The notes under the pieces are model-generated. The model saw only the letters and a program-made list of their open reading frames with translations. It was not told the DNA's origin and made no database searches. Positions 1-10,787 of a stretch of 64,000 bases of DNA are shown piece after piece (position 1 is the first letter of the stretch; each line of letters opens with the position of its first letter). The DNA comes from Neolentinus lepideus HHB14362 ss-1 (lineage: Eukaryota > Basidiomycota > Agaricomycetes > Gloeophyllales > Gloeophyllaceae). The position numbers and the translations under genes are program-made. The stretch lies in assembly GCA_001632425.1 (NCBI GenBank), contig KV425579.1, forward strand, positions 220,334 through 284,333, given 5' to 3'.

Positions 1-2111
1 AGATCGCGGGTGAAGTCAGAATTGGGAGGTTGAACGGCGGAATCAAATGCAACCCTGTGTCAGGCGAAGTATAGGAGAGGGACTATGGCAGCATGGACGA
101 GGGTGAACCGGCGGCCAAATAAGTTGTACGCCTCCCAGCTTATTGCAAGTTGAGCGTTGCAGCGTCTTCCACAAAAACATTGTTTTCGCCCTGAGATTCC
201 CAGATCCGTAGCTCGGCATCAGGCGACAGAGAATGCTTTTCGGAGTGCTATGTATGCCTAACCTTCATGCTTCATGCTTCAACAAGACTTGGTAGGCCAG
301 AAGGACAAATGAAATGACGGTCTGCAGCGAGCAGTTGCGAGCCTGATTCGTGCCACAGAGGTCCACGTGGAATCCATGCGAGCCACAAATGCTTCTACTG
401 AGGCAAGTTCAATATCCTTGTTATCTGTCCCTCAGCAATTCGTTTACCGCCCACCTCAGCTCAGCTACTCTCCTCGGCGCCAATGTATCTATTTTACTCG
501 CTGGCGTTTATAAACTTCAAACCCTGGGCGTCTTACAGACGACTCGGAATTCCACCTGAGCCGACCTTGTGGCTCCGGAAAGAGGGTCCTTCTGCCTCGC
601 TGTTAGGCACTGTTCCTCCAACGTCTCACAGTCTGAATTTTAGCGGAGGCTTACGAGGCGAGATACCTGCGTCGCTCCCTGCGATGAGCCGCATTGGATC
701 GAGAAATATAACTCGATGGCTCAAGGGAGGTCGTCAAGCCCAATGAGCAAGGAGATGGTGCGGATGCAAGCGGTTTCGAAACTGGTAGAGGGCGACAGGC
801 ATTGCTGGTGAGTAGATAAGCGTGTAACAGCGTACAGAAATTGAAGACATGCTGGTCACGCGATTGAACGATTTCGAGGGGCGCTCGGAGAGCCTTGCTA
901 AATCCGACAAGTACGCAGGCACTGGATAAGAATGTTGTCAGCTATGCAAAAATACGGGTCATATTTGACAAGGAAGTGTCAGATCGTCGAGGCTCGCCTG
1001 CACGGTGCGGACATGGTCTACCCATGGTCACCATGCTCTTGATTCCGCATCTAGGGACTTTGTACACCGTTCTGTCAGTCTGGGCATGGAGCACCTCCAT
1101 TTGGGTCGATAAATCAACGGCAATGCAGACTGAGATCGGTCTGAACGCGAAAATCTCCAGCGTGAACAAAATAACCTTCAATATTGACACGGGTACGACC
1201 TCTAGACTCAGCGTGCCATTCTCTGAGCTCTAAGGCGAACTGCGAGTGTGTTGGACGCGACTGGACACATCTGTGCGGTCGGTGTCAATGTTCATTGCGC
1301 GTCACATATACTTCGTCGCTTGACTCGCTCCGTCTCCACTAGCGCGACATCTTGCCAATTATGGCTTAAGGATTAAGGCGAAAGGTGTTAGGGAGGATGT
1401 GCTCGGTAATGGAACACCGATATCCCCGATGTTCCATGCATGTCCCCCGTATCGCATCTCTCTTCCAGCCGATACTCAAGTGGGCCTTACATCTATCGCT
1501 GTTGATACGGGCGAATAGGACGATGTATCTTTGATTTCATCGTTCCTAGGTCATGCCGACTGGGGCCAGCAATGTCAAAGGAATCAGGGATCATGACGAA
1601 GCTGTGTGTCGGCGGATGGCCTTTGAGTGTAGGAAGTGTCGGCCATCCGACAACCGACCAATTGACATATGTATAATTCAAGCGTCTCCGTTATCGCTGC
1701 TGACTATGCTGAGCGCCTACGATCAAGTCCAGAGAGTTCGGCGACACATGACCTCGCGGATCCGACCAGAAGCTCCCCCACCTGTCTCGATCGGATGTCT
1801 CGTGCATCCCGCGCTTATCTCATTCAGCGAAGGTATGTCTCAATAGGATATGTAGCGGCGAATCGTTGGCGACTAGATCCAGGGCTGCTTCCACCTTTCC
1901 AGCGCTTGATCAAAGGGGGTTAGATGAAGACGGCTGCAAGGATGCCCGAACATCATATAAAAAGGGCAGAACGGTGGCCATTGAACCTAGTGCTTACTTC
2001 GCAATATGCACACTTCTACACCCGTTAGACGGTCCAGGTCAGACACACCCGGGACATGCGAGTACTTCTGATCTGTTGATAATGTCCATTTATTGACACT
2101 TTCCATTAGAC
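1..2111. other. No recognisable gene
   Basis: I see no coding region that I can support. The open frames are short, overlap on both strands and lack plausible splice-joined continuations. The sequence looks like old intergenic or decayed DNA leading into the WD40 gene that follows. One or more 5' exons of that gene may lie in the last few hundred bases, but I could not fix them. Confidence 0.5.
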
Positions 2112-5100
2112 GTGCCGAGTGTCGAGTTTAATTTTATTGAAAATGATAGTGGAGATACGAATGAAGAAGAAGACATGATAATGGCTAAGATGCGACGGGA
2201 GTCAGTGAATCTCTTTTGTATGTGTTATGCTTCGACTAACTTGAGGTTAGGATTGAGCCACTCCAAAGCCATGTATGTTTGTTCACATTCAATCCATGCC
2301 TTGGCCAGACTTTTATATGTCGTGACAGCTGCTTGATCTCCAGCGTAAATGTCTTTCACTGCCCAACTCAGCCAGAATAGCCTCCTCTTGTCACCAGCTT
2401 CGGTATGGTATCCAGCTGATTGCAGATCTGTTCTACCAAAATGCATCAGATGGGACAACTGTGCCTGTGTGGGAGGAAACTTATGAGGCACCTCGTGTCC
2501 GCATGTTTCATACAAAAGGGATAGACTTTGACAGAAAGGAGCTCGGAGATCTACCAACCTATTTAGACTTACTTCGGAAAGACATCAGCAACTTCGTGGA
2601 ATGCATCAGGGAATTGCCACCATACAACCACGAGACAGTGACAACTAGCTTCTCTCTGTTCCAGAGAGACCTTAAGGTGAGGATTGATGCTTGATTATAG
2701 TAGAGAAAGTATTGATTTTGCATTAGTATCTCACATCTTGTTTGCGAAGCTACAAAGGTCTGTGACATGGGAGGAAGTAGCAAACATAGTACTGACACAT
2801 AATGACAGGTTCATATGGTCGAGAGACTTTGAATGACCGGTGGAATCAATTCTGTCAGCATCTCAACAACATTACTATAGCTATGGAACAATTCAAGGAT
2901 CTAGGTGAGCCACATGTATAGGTGAATTGTTCTTCCTAATATATACTACAATATTCTAGATCTTGATACTATTAAATCAGCTCAAGCAGAAGCCACCATG
3001 AGTCTTGCAAATCTGGTGACAATAGGCATGTTCCAGTATACTTTTGTGATGGTGTGCTTTATCTCAATGTATTTGAAGCAACATTTCTTTCTGCTGTTAC
3101 AGCAACTACATTACAATATGCATTGAACAACAAGGCTACCCCTGCTATTGAGGCAACTGAGGGCTTGTGGTTCTCATCTCTGGCTTTGAGCACTGGTGCT
3201 GCTGTGAACTGCATCCTTGGTCTAATCTGGAGACAAGCAATGTAGTAAGTGGTGCACTTCTATAAAGATAGTTTAGGATGCTCACTCCTGTTGCAGTAGC
3301 ATACCAGGCACTCATACTCCTGTGCTGCTTCTACTCTGGATCAAGCACTCTCCACTAATTTTCCTTGGGCTTTCAGTGGTGTGCTTCTCAGTGGGGCTTG
3401 TGGTATTTGCATACTGCCTTGAACAGGTGTGTTCTAAAGTATTCATACATGGCAATAAACTCATGCTCATTTCAATTCAATATCAGAGTCTGGTGGTGTG
3501 TGCAGTAACCACTGTTGTCACACTGTGCACCACATTGGGGCTGTCTCTATTTGCTGTATGGTTTGCACTTGAGCGTTTGGCATTCTATCTTTCTGGAGGT
3601 AAAAAGACATTATCTGAAGTCATACTTGTCATAAGGAAGAAGGTTGTCATGATCACGGGTTTATTTTGGATGACAGAGAGATGTTGGTATGCTATGAGCT
3701 GGGGAGTCCGAAGAGGTAGAATGATGTTGAGAAGAACTGAGGCTATCCACAGGGCCATATTGTCAGGCCTGAAGGCTCTGACAGAACAGGTGAAGGTTTG
3801 TGATGTGGAGGAAAAGAGGGATTTGGAATCAGCCACTTTGCATCAGACCACAGTCACTCCATCACCTCCATCATCTTCATCTGCCAAGCAGCCAAAAATG
3901 GACTCCAAGAAGGAGCAATTGGTGGCACCCTTTCCGGGAGCAACCTGTGCCCATGGATCTTGGAATCAAGAGTCATCTATGGGACTGGTTCACCATATTC
4001 ACTTTTCTCCTCATGGGAGCTATTTGTTGGTATGGAGGTGAGTGATAACTTTAGTTCACTGCAGGCCTCTGTATGAAAGAGCATAGGGACTCAAATGCAA
4101 TGCTGTATAACAACAATCTGGAGGTCTGTAGATTACATACCCAATACTGCACCCTAATCTGATCAGACACTTCTAGCAAGAGTTTGATCTTTGTCATGGG
4201 TTGGACAAGTCAATTTGCCCATCACAGGTACTTTGGTATGCAATAATTACTCCATGATGAAGAAATTTGTCAAATAACCCATGCTCTAGGTCATCAGATT
4301 CAGAGAAAATATTAGCCCGGTATGGAAGATCTGTGAAGCTCTGGACAATGGTGAATTCTCTTAATTCTTCACAGAGGCCTTGGCTGAGATCCGGTGCTAG
4401 GATGGCACATTCAGTGGAGAGTATTGCACTCCACATGTCAGATACATTGAGCAAGTATCTAGAGGTGGGAATTAGGCATTATTGACAAGATCAACGAACA
4501 AGCCTCAATCTGAGATACAGGGTTCCTCGCAGTCGAGAATAATGACATTGAGTACTTTGTGAGCTGCAGCACCATGGAAGCCGGTACTGACTGCTCATAG
4601 TTCCAACTTCCAACACTCCCCGTAGGACTTGAGCAAGAAGGCATGCAGTGATAAACACCAAGAGCAAGGCTCCTAGGGCTCACTCTTCATAGATACTGCC
4701 TCGTCATACTTATTATCCGGAGAATATGATGCCGTTGAGCATCTCAGTACTTCAAGACGACCGCCTGCTAATCCTCGCTGTTCTGGACTCGTCACCGGAC
4801 GAGTCCGAGTCCAGACCCACATGGTTTGCACCTGAGAGACAGCTTATTGGTAAGTGATCTCTCTAAGGCTCACTTCCATGAATTACAATGCCGGAATTTA
4901 GTGTACAATATGCTCAACGAGGAAATCGAAAGGTAGGACTAACGAGACGAGAGATCTCAGTGCTGGTACCTGTAACTGAAACTCGTTCCAGCCGCGTGTC
5001 TTTGCAAAGCGGCGCACAAGCAATCAGCCTTTCAAGATGTCAGCAGCACGTTATCGTCGATTATCCCACAGAAAAGGTGTAGCACCAGTAGATTTCCTTG

Positions 5101-5970
5101 CATCAAGAATGAATTAACAGCATCGTTAGGGACTAACACAGCTGTGGTCCATTGAGAAATACCGTCTGCAATTGCAGCGGACGTTAACAGCGGAACAGTT
5201 CCCGGCATTTGTCGCGCCGGCGTCTTTTGCAGGGGTACAGGATCAGTGGGTCATCCGCCCCGCAAAAGGTACGGACCGCATTGATCCCTTGCTCGATAAT
5301 CACTCACTCCTCTACTGTGGTCCCAGATGGGATCGTGTATATCTGGGACAACACGTCGGATTCACCGACCATCATTGCTTGCGACTCGCACTTGCACATC
5401 ACCCACCTTGCCTGGAATGCCACAACGGATGACACATTCGCTGTTGCAGACGAGCGCGGAAACATCTCAGTCTGGAAGTTGATAGAACGCTCCCCGTCCA
5501 AACATAAGCCGGAACGGGCGACGATAAAAGCTAGAGATTATGCGGGGGAATCATCGAATGGGGTGACGGTGAAGATCGAAGAAAAAGAAAAAGATGATAA
5601 TGACCTCAGTCTTGGCTGGGAAGAGGGGCCGACTCTGATCTCGCGGGAGCTCAGTCATGAGTCCGGACGTACGGATTCGATGGACGGCAAGAGGAGTAAT
5701 ACTCTGGGCATTACAGGGTCCCCTTTAAAGGCAGGACGGACGAGAACAAGAGCTAAAAAGAATGAAGAGGGACAGTCAGACCGAGTGAAGATGAAGGCTG
5801 AAGAAGAAGACGAACCGGACCTCAGCGGCTCCTGGGATGAGGAGCCGATCCTGGAGGAACACCACCATGAACCTGAATGGGAACGTACCAATTCGACTGG
5901 TAGCGGCCCCGCCTGGATTGGTGTTGTCCCTTCGCAGGGGTCAACTGACTCTGCTGATGCGTTTACATAG
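2112..5970 (+). CDS. Membrane-anchored WD40-repeat protein, copy A (5' end not fixed)
   Basis: Multi-exon gene of unknown function. An acidic N-terminal exon is followed by an exon at 2401-2674 ending in a conserved ELPPYN stretch, then an exon near 2813-2904. A hydrophobic module follows with about four membrane segments: TFLSAVTATTLQ from about 3080, one near 3160-3230, one near 3345-3425, and one near 3487-3580 ending in FALER. A basic/serine-rich linker leads into WD40-like blades (HFSPHGSYLLVW; ILARYGRSVKLW; GIVYIWD; GNISVWK), then a charged tail rich in Glu and Lys to the stop. Exon by exon it matches the gene at 55.9-59.9 kb, so both belong to one family. From about 2200 to 4480 CpG is nearly absent although the frames stay open; the 3' part has normal CpG. 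The start and some middle WD40 exons (4450-5200) are uncertain, so pseudogenisation cannot be excluded. Confidence 0.65.
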
Positions 5971-6524
5971 ATGAATCTGCGTATATTTTCGCAGCCTTCC
6001 CAATCCTATGTGTATTCTGAATGTTAAATGTTAAAGTTGAATGGCGGTATATATCTCAATCACGTACCGAGTCTAAAGATAGGAATGTAATCAACTTCAG
6101 GGATGACAGCAATGGGTGACAGTATGAGCTGAAGGTCGTGCACAGTTCCCTCAAGTATTTTGATGATGCGCTGGTTACATCGAATCGGTGGTTCTGTGTG
6201 TTCGCGCAGGCTTCAAGTCTTCTCATGTACATTATTGACGTGGAGCTCGTGTCATGATATACCTGTGTCCCGTATCGGGTAGATACAAATAGTAACGAAG
6301 TTGAGAACTTGAATGTGATGGATGCGACTCCGGTCATCACGACGGAGGATTTGCCAGACAGGGTGTTCGAATAAATCACGGGTGCAGCAATTTCAATTTA
6401 GCATTGCGCTCCTTCCTATCGCCCCTAGACGAGATAAAGAGAGATATAATAAGACAGAAAAAAAGTGAACACGGATACTTACCAATCAATATCCGAAGCT
6501 CACTGTGGGTGTACTCTCATTGAC
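5971..6524. other. Intergenic, no gene seen
   Basis: A minus-strand open frame at 6056-6379 has no recognisable motif and no supported splice partners. Nothing else stands out before the BOS1 fragment. Confidence 0.5.
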
Positions 6525-6720
6525 TCATCCTAAATACCGCCAACTTAAATACCGAAAACAGAAGAACATAAATATCGCACCCGCAAACGTTGACACATAC
6601 TGTCCATTACTATCAAGTCAGCCTTCTCTGCTCCCGCCATCAGTCAAATGAAAACAAATGAACTCACCTCGAGCTCTTTTCAACCCGGTACCCACGTCGT
6701 AGTATCAAACGGCACCGCGT
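6525..6720 (-). pseudogene. BOS1 3'-end fragment (pseudogene)
   Basis: The minus strand encodes a close relative of the last exon of the BOS1 gene at 15.6-16.5 kb. The tail-anchor segment FAGAIFMFFCF, the terminal WRYLG and the stop (TGA at 6525-6527) are all kept. The preceding intron is present, with an acceptor TAG and a donor GTGAGT at matching places, so the copy arose at DNA level and not through RNA. Upstream of the donor the equivalent of the large BOS1 exon is frameshifted and quickly becomes unrecognisable. The fragment is in the same orientation as the intact gene. Confidence 0.75.
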
Positions 6721-6750
6721 TGCCTCAGCCACCACTCCTCCGACATACCA

Positions 6751-7146
6751 ATGACCTCCCGAAAGCTACGTGAATTATATCCGTGGAGAAAGTACGGCGG
6801 CGGGAATCATCGTACAAGCGAGGAGGGACCAGGCTGAACTCATCGACGAGGGGATTATGCATACTCGTCGGACGTCTGACCATCGACAATGTCAGAACGT
6901 TGCTCGGAATGTCCATTCAGGCCAGTTTCCAGAACGGGAAGGTATGTCAGAGTACGAGAGAGCGAGATGGACCAGCTGTCGAGGGAGATGGATGTGGCGT
7001 TGGACACGCTCAAGCGGCGAGAACGGATGCGAGAGAGGTCGCCCGAACTAGCACTGCTTGAATATGCTCCGAGTCGACTGCTCAGCTCAAGAAACGAGGG
7101 GAAGAGTGCGTGGCAGTTGGCTACGAATTTGGACCTGGGCGATTGA
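6751..7146 (+). CDS. Small hypothetical spliced gene or gene remnant
   Basis: Two open segments join cleanly in phase across a short candidate intron (GTATGT near 6942 to CAG near 6975). The joined product reads SFQNGK then LSREMDVALDTLKRRERMR and ends in NLDLGD with a stop at 7146. The second half looks like a charged helix. No family is recognised, and no ATG is in frame with the first segment; the nearest ATG (6751) is in another frame. It lies between two pseudogene fragments, so it may itself be the broken end of a displaced gene. Confidence 0.3.
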
Positions 7147-7399
7147 GCGGTTGTGGATCTCTTCTTCTTCGTGACGTCTAGAAAAGCTGTGATCTAAGGA
7201 CTAGCAAGGCCCTGAAGAACGGGATCGCGTCGCGCTAAGTATGTCCAACGTTATGGATCCACAGGATGCAGGCGTGCAGGCGTGCAGGCCCATGGCCTCT
7301 GGGAGGTGGGCCTGTGAGGATGTGCGTCGAGGCGAGACGTTTAGTGACCGCTTTAGGAGCCGGTGAGACGACGAACTAGAAGAGTGAAGGCACTGGCTC

Positions 7400-8070
7400 C
7401 GGACGGGGCGGCTGCAATGTTGAAGATGTTGAGGATGAGTCAAACGGGAAGTCTGAACTCCGTGCTGTCTACCACGGTTGCTAAGTACTGAAGTCAGTTG
7501 AAAGTCAGAGCCAATTCTGCATTCATTTTGAAGGCACCCAAACCTAAAAGCGGGAGCACGTCGAATACTGTGGCATCGGTTATGGTGATGGAGTGTAACG
7601 AAGAGAGGCCTTACGGAATGGATGAAATACTCTCTGCATGTCTCGCAAACACTTGGTTCAAGAATCCATCCAAATCTGCTAGCAACCTGCCTTTCAATTG
7701 CTGGTTGACCGCGGCCACAGAAGTGAATATCTCGGTCTTGAATTGGTCTGGTCAGGACACACCTTATGAATTTGTAACCCACTATAACTAAATACCCGAC
7801 ACTAAACCATTTTTAATATTCCCTTCAGAGAGAACGTCTTCCGCTTGTCCTGGACGAAGAAGGTGAAGCACGGTGTACCCTATAAGGACTGCTGGAATGG
7901 CAATTTCAAGAATAACCAGCTCGACAAACGAACCTAAGTCAGCACCTTTAAAGACCCTGGGCAGCCATTCTGGAGGCGTCAGCTCGTAGATCGGTGGGCT
8001 CTCTTGTGTGTCGGACTTGGGCTCCCATATGCATGGCCTAAAAGAATATTCAAGAAAGTTGTTAATCAAA
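7400..8070 (-). pseudogene. MED12 5'-end fragment (pseudogene)
   Basis: The minus strand matches the first exons of the intact MED12 gene at 19.6 kb. Exon 1 has ESPPIYELTPPEWLP against ESPPVYELKPPEWLP. Exon 2 has RPGQAEDVLSEGNIKNG, identical in the two copies. Exon 3 is recognisable around AVNQQLKG and LNQVFARHAES. The start of exon 4 (FRLP..LN) already contains a stop. The first intron is still present at the same place with its TATAG acceptor, so this is a DNA-level duplication. The copy stops inside exon 4 and cannot encode Mediator. It is the end of a longer inverted duplicate that continues to about 10 kb. Confidence 0.85.
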
Positions 8071-10000
8071 CAGATTGGAAGTTTTCCTGCGCGGCGATTG
8101 GGTTAACGAGTAGCATTCTTGAACCAAGTCCAGCGCGATCCAGTGTTAGTTGTGACAGTGGTAGTTCTCATAAAGAAGACTTGGTACTTCGCCTCTGGTT
8201 CGATAGCGGGAGCCCGTCGGACTTCACCTTGACCACCACCAACAAGGCCTCCCTTTGGCAACGCACACCTTGAACTATCGTACCCATCATGGGCCAAGGC
8301 ACACAATGTTTTTCTGGAGCTATTACTTGCTGCTGTCGATATCACAACTACGAGGTCCAACCGGAAACAATATTCCTTCCGTTTTTCTGCGGCTCAATAT
8401 CCACCTCCTGACAATGGCTACATATATCGTCGGAGTAAAACGCTCGTCCTTAAACTCATTGCAATTGCTGCTTTTCTGGAGTACGAATGGGCTGACGTAT
8501 CTCTGTTCCATATTCTTCCAAATTTCCATCAGTCGTAATGTGTGTCCCAATACTCTGCACATTCTAACTCAAGACCTGCCCTTCGCGTATCATTTCGACT
8601 CTACGGATGCAGCAAACATTTCCTTGGCAGCAGTAGATACGAAGCGACAGGCTCAATACTCCGTGACGTAGGTGGAAGAATAACCCTTAGGTGGTTCACC
8701 GGAGCTAATGCACGTGAACGACAATGCTACATCATTGCAACTATGCTGTCGAAGGTCAGTCGCACAGAGGAGGGTGGGCGCGGAGCTTCGCCCATGCATC
8801 CCCAGTCCCTGTACCACGGATGTCAGAGCACCCTCTGTTTAGTGCAGTCGAATTTCTAGGCGACTGAGTGAAAGAATATGCCCGTACTGGTTGACGTTCG
8901 AAGCTTGAAATCTAGTTGTCTGTTAATTCTGCCAGAGGTAATGCATTCGCTGTGGTTCTGCTGGTATCGACACCCGCTCTCTGGTCGATCTCGGTGCAGT
9001 AGAGTGTTACGGATCAGACCCGCCTCCTGAAGAAGTACCTACGCCCTATACATGAACCCCGCGACGGCTATGGTGAGCCGCACTGCCAATATGGGGCCAT
9101 CTCCTGTATAGGATGGTGCTGACCGACTACGACGTGGTCCTGGAACAGTAATCCTTGTATATCTGAGGTGACTATACGTTTACGCTATGAGGCTTTCTCT
9201 GGGTCTGGGCGCATCTCTCAATCGCGAACAGACCGAACAGCATATCCAGGTGACTTCGAATTGAGGGACACAACACTAGTGGACATCACTAGAGCGCCTG
9301 TGGCGTCAGTAGTGCAAGAAATCTGCGCTAACATTGACAATAACATTCGTACCCATCCACCAAGGTTCTACTCCTTCCTCCGTTTCGGATCTGTTCCCTC
9401 TTTTTAGGATTCTAGATGGCTCTCCGCCTTGCCTATTATATTATGGGGACCGTATGCAATGGAAGCACTATTCCCACTCGATGCGTAGGCGCTTATACGA
9501 TACCTGCGATCTTTATCGCGTTCATGATATTACGTCGAATAGGTGGGAAGCCAATGTCGTGCTCTCAGATTACTGATCATCTGAGCAGAGCTACGCATCG
9601 ACTCTTATGTCGTTTAGTGAATCTCAGCTGTAGATGAACTCACACGTAAGGACGAGAGGCACTAGCTCCCGGAAGAATATGATCCGCGGCTCGACAACGG
9701 GCATCATTGCTGCAAAATTGGTGCCACGACTCGGAGCGAGTTCGGCGGCACTCCGACATTGTTCGAGGCTTTCCTGAAAGAGAGCAGTGGCAGGACTTCT
9801 CGACAAAGTTACTCGTCTTACTGCGGACGCTGTTTTCCTGTCTCTCTGATTTATCCAGGGCATGCCTCGCGCTCTCGAATCTCCAAGCTGCCCCTCCGAA
9901 CCAAGGCGCTCCCAGTTTGGTAGTAGCTTCACATTCATGAAAGTATCGCACTGGACAGTCTGGACCAGCCTTTTCCGTGTTGTTTACAGGACAGGGATCG
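7400..10000 (-). repeat. Left arm of decayed inverted duplication (MED12 5' region)
   Basis: This stretch is an inverted, diverged copy of about 17950-20135. Matches run through the MED12 start region, the CCACCACCAACAAGGCC segment (about 8235), the CTGGAGT segment (about 8477), the TGGCGTCAGTAGTGCAAGAA segment (about 9300) and a segment around 9730-9840 shared with 17990-18080. Divergence is heavy, with many indels. Apart from the MED12 exons I see no coding content. The exact ends are approximate. Confidence 0.8.
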
Positions 10001-10787
10001 AATATTGAATGACGGAATATTCCATTGTGCAACCCATAGTAATCTAGTCCGTTGTTCGAACAGGCGACTACCTTCTATCATCTTAAAGCAACTGGACATA
10101 GAAGCCCTATGCCCCGTTGCTTTATCCCAAACTCCGTGGACACGCTCCCGAACAACACCATTCCATCCCAATTTTATTCATCGGATCGCTTCTCATCTTC
10201 ATTGAATTCAATAACCTGACCACAGCGATCGGACCAGTGGCCATACAACGCGGTAACCTCCCGAGCAGGCAGACAATTTTCACATAACCTATGCATCTCA
10301 ATTACTCAACTCTATGTACTAGGATAATGTATATACATTTGCGTCTTCTATAAGTTACAGATATGACATGACTGTAGCGTACACAGCGACTCGGAAGCAT
10401 CTGGACTTTTGAATAACAGACACGAATCAATGCATGGAAGGAAACGGGCGAATCAACGCGAATCACAGAAAGTAGAAAGACACAGCACAAATATGAATGG
10501 AAGGCGAAACAGAAAGCGAATAATTAAAGAGGGTAAAGGGGGAGGATAACAGGTAACATAGCACGATCACATGCAGATACGAAAGTAGCAGATGGAAGCG
10601 AACATTGCGACAGATAACATACGAAGCGATAGAGAGCAGCGAAGATATATGCAGAGCGAATGCGAAACGTCCAGATGTGAATGAGTGAATGTTCGACAGT
10701 AGCGGCATCAGGTTTATCGACATAATGCACCAGTCCAAACGAGAGCGAGAGCGTCCAAGCGCGTTAGTAGCGTCAGCGTCGAGTGCA
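10001..10787. other. Intergenic / MEI2 3' flank, no gene seen
   Basis: Moderately AT-rich sequence following the MEI2-like stop codon. Part of it is probably the 3' untranslated region of that minus-strand gene. No supported coding region. Confidence 0.5.

Noticed and set aside
895..1233. Possible aspartic-protease-like stretch (FNIDTGTT)
   Set aside because: Only one short motif resembles the family; no flanking conserved residues or second active-site motif are present.
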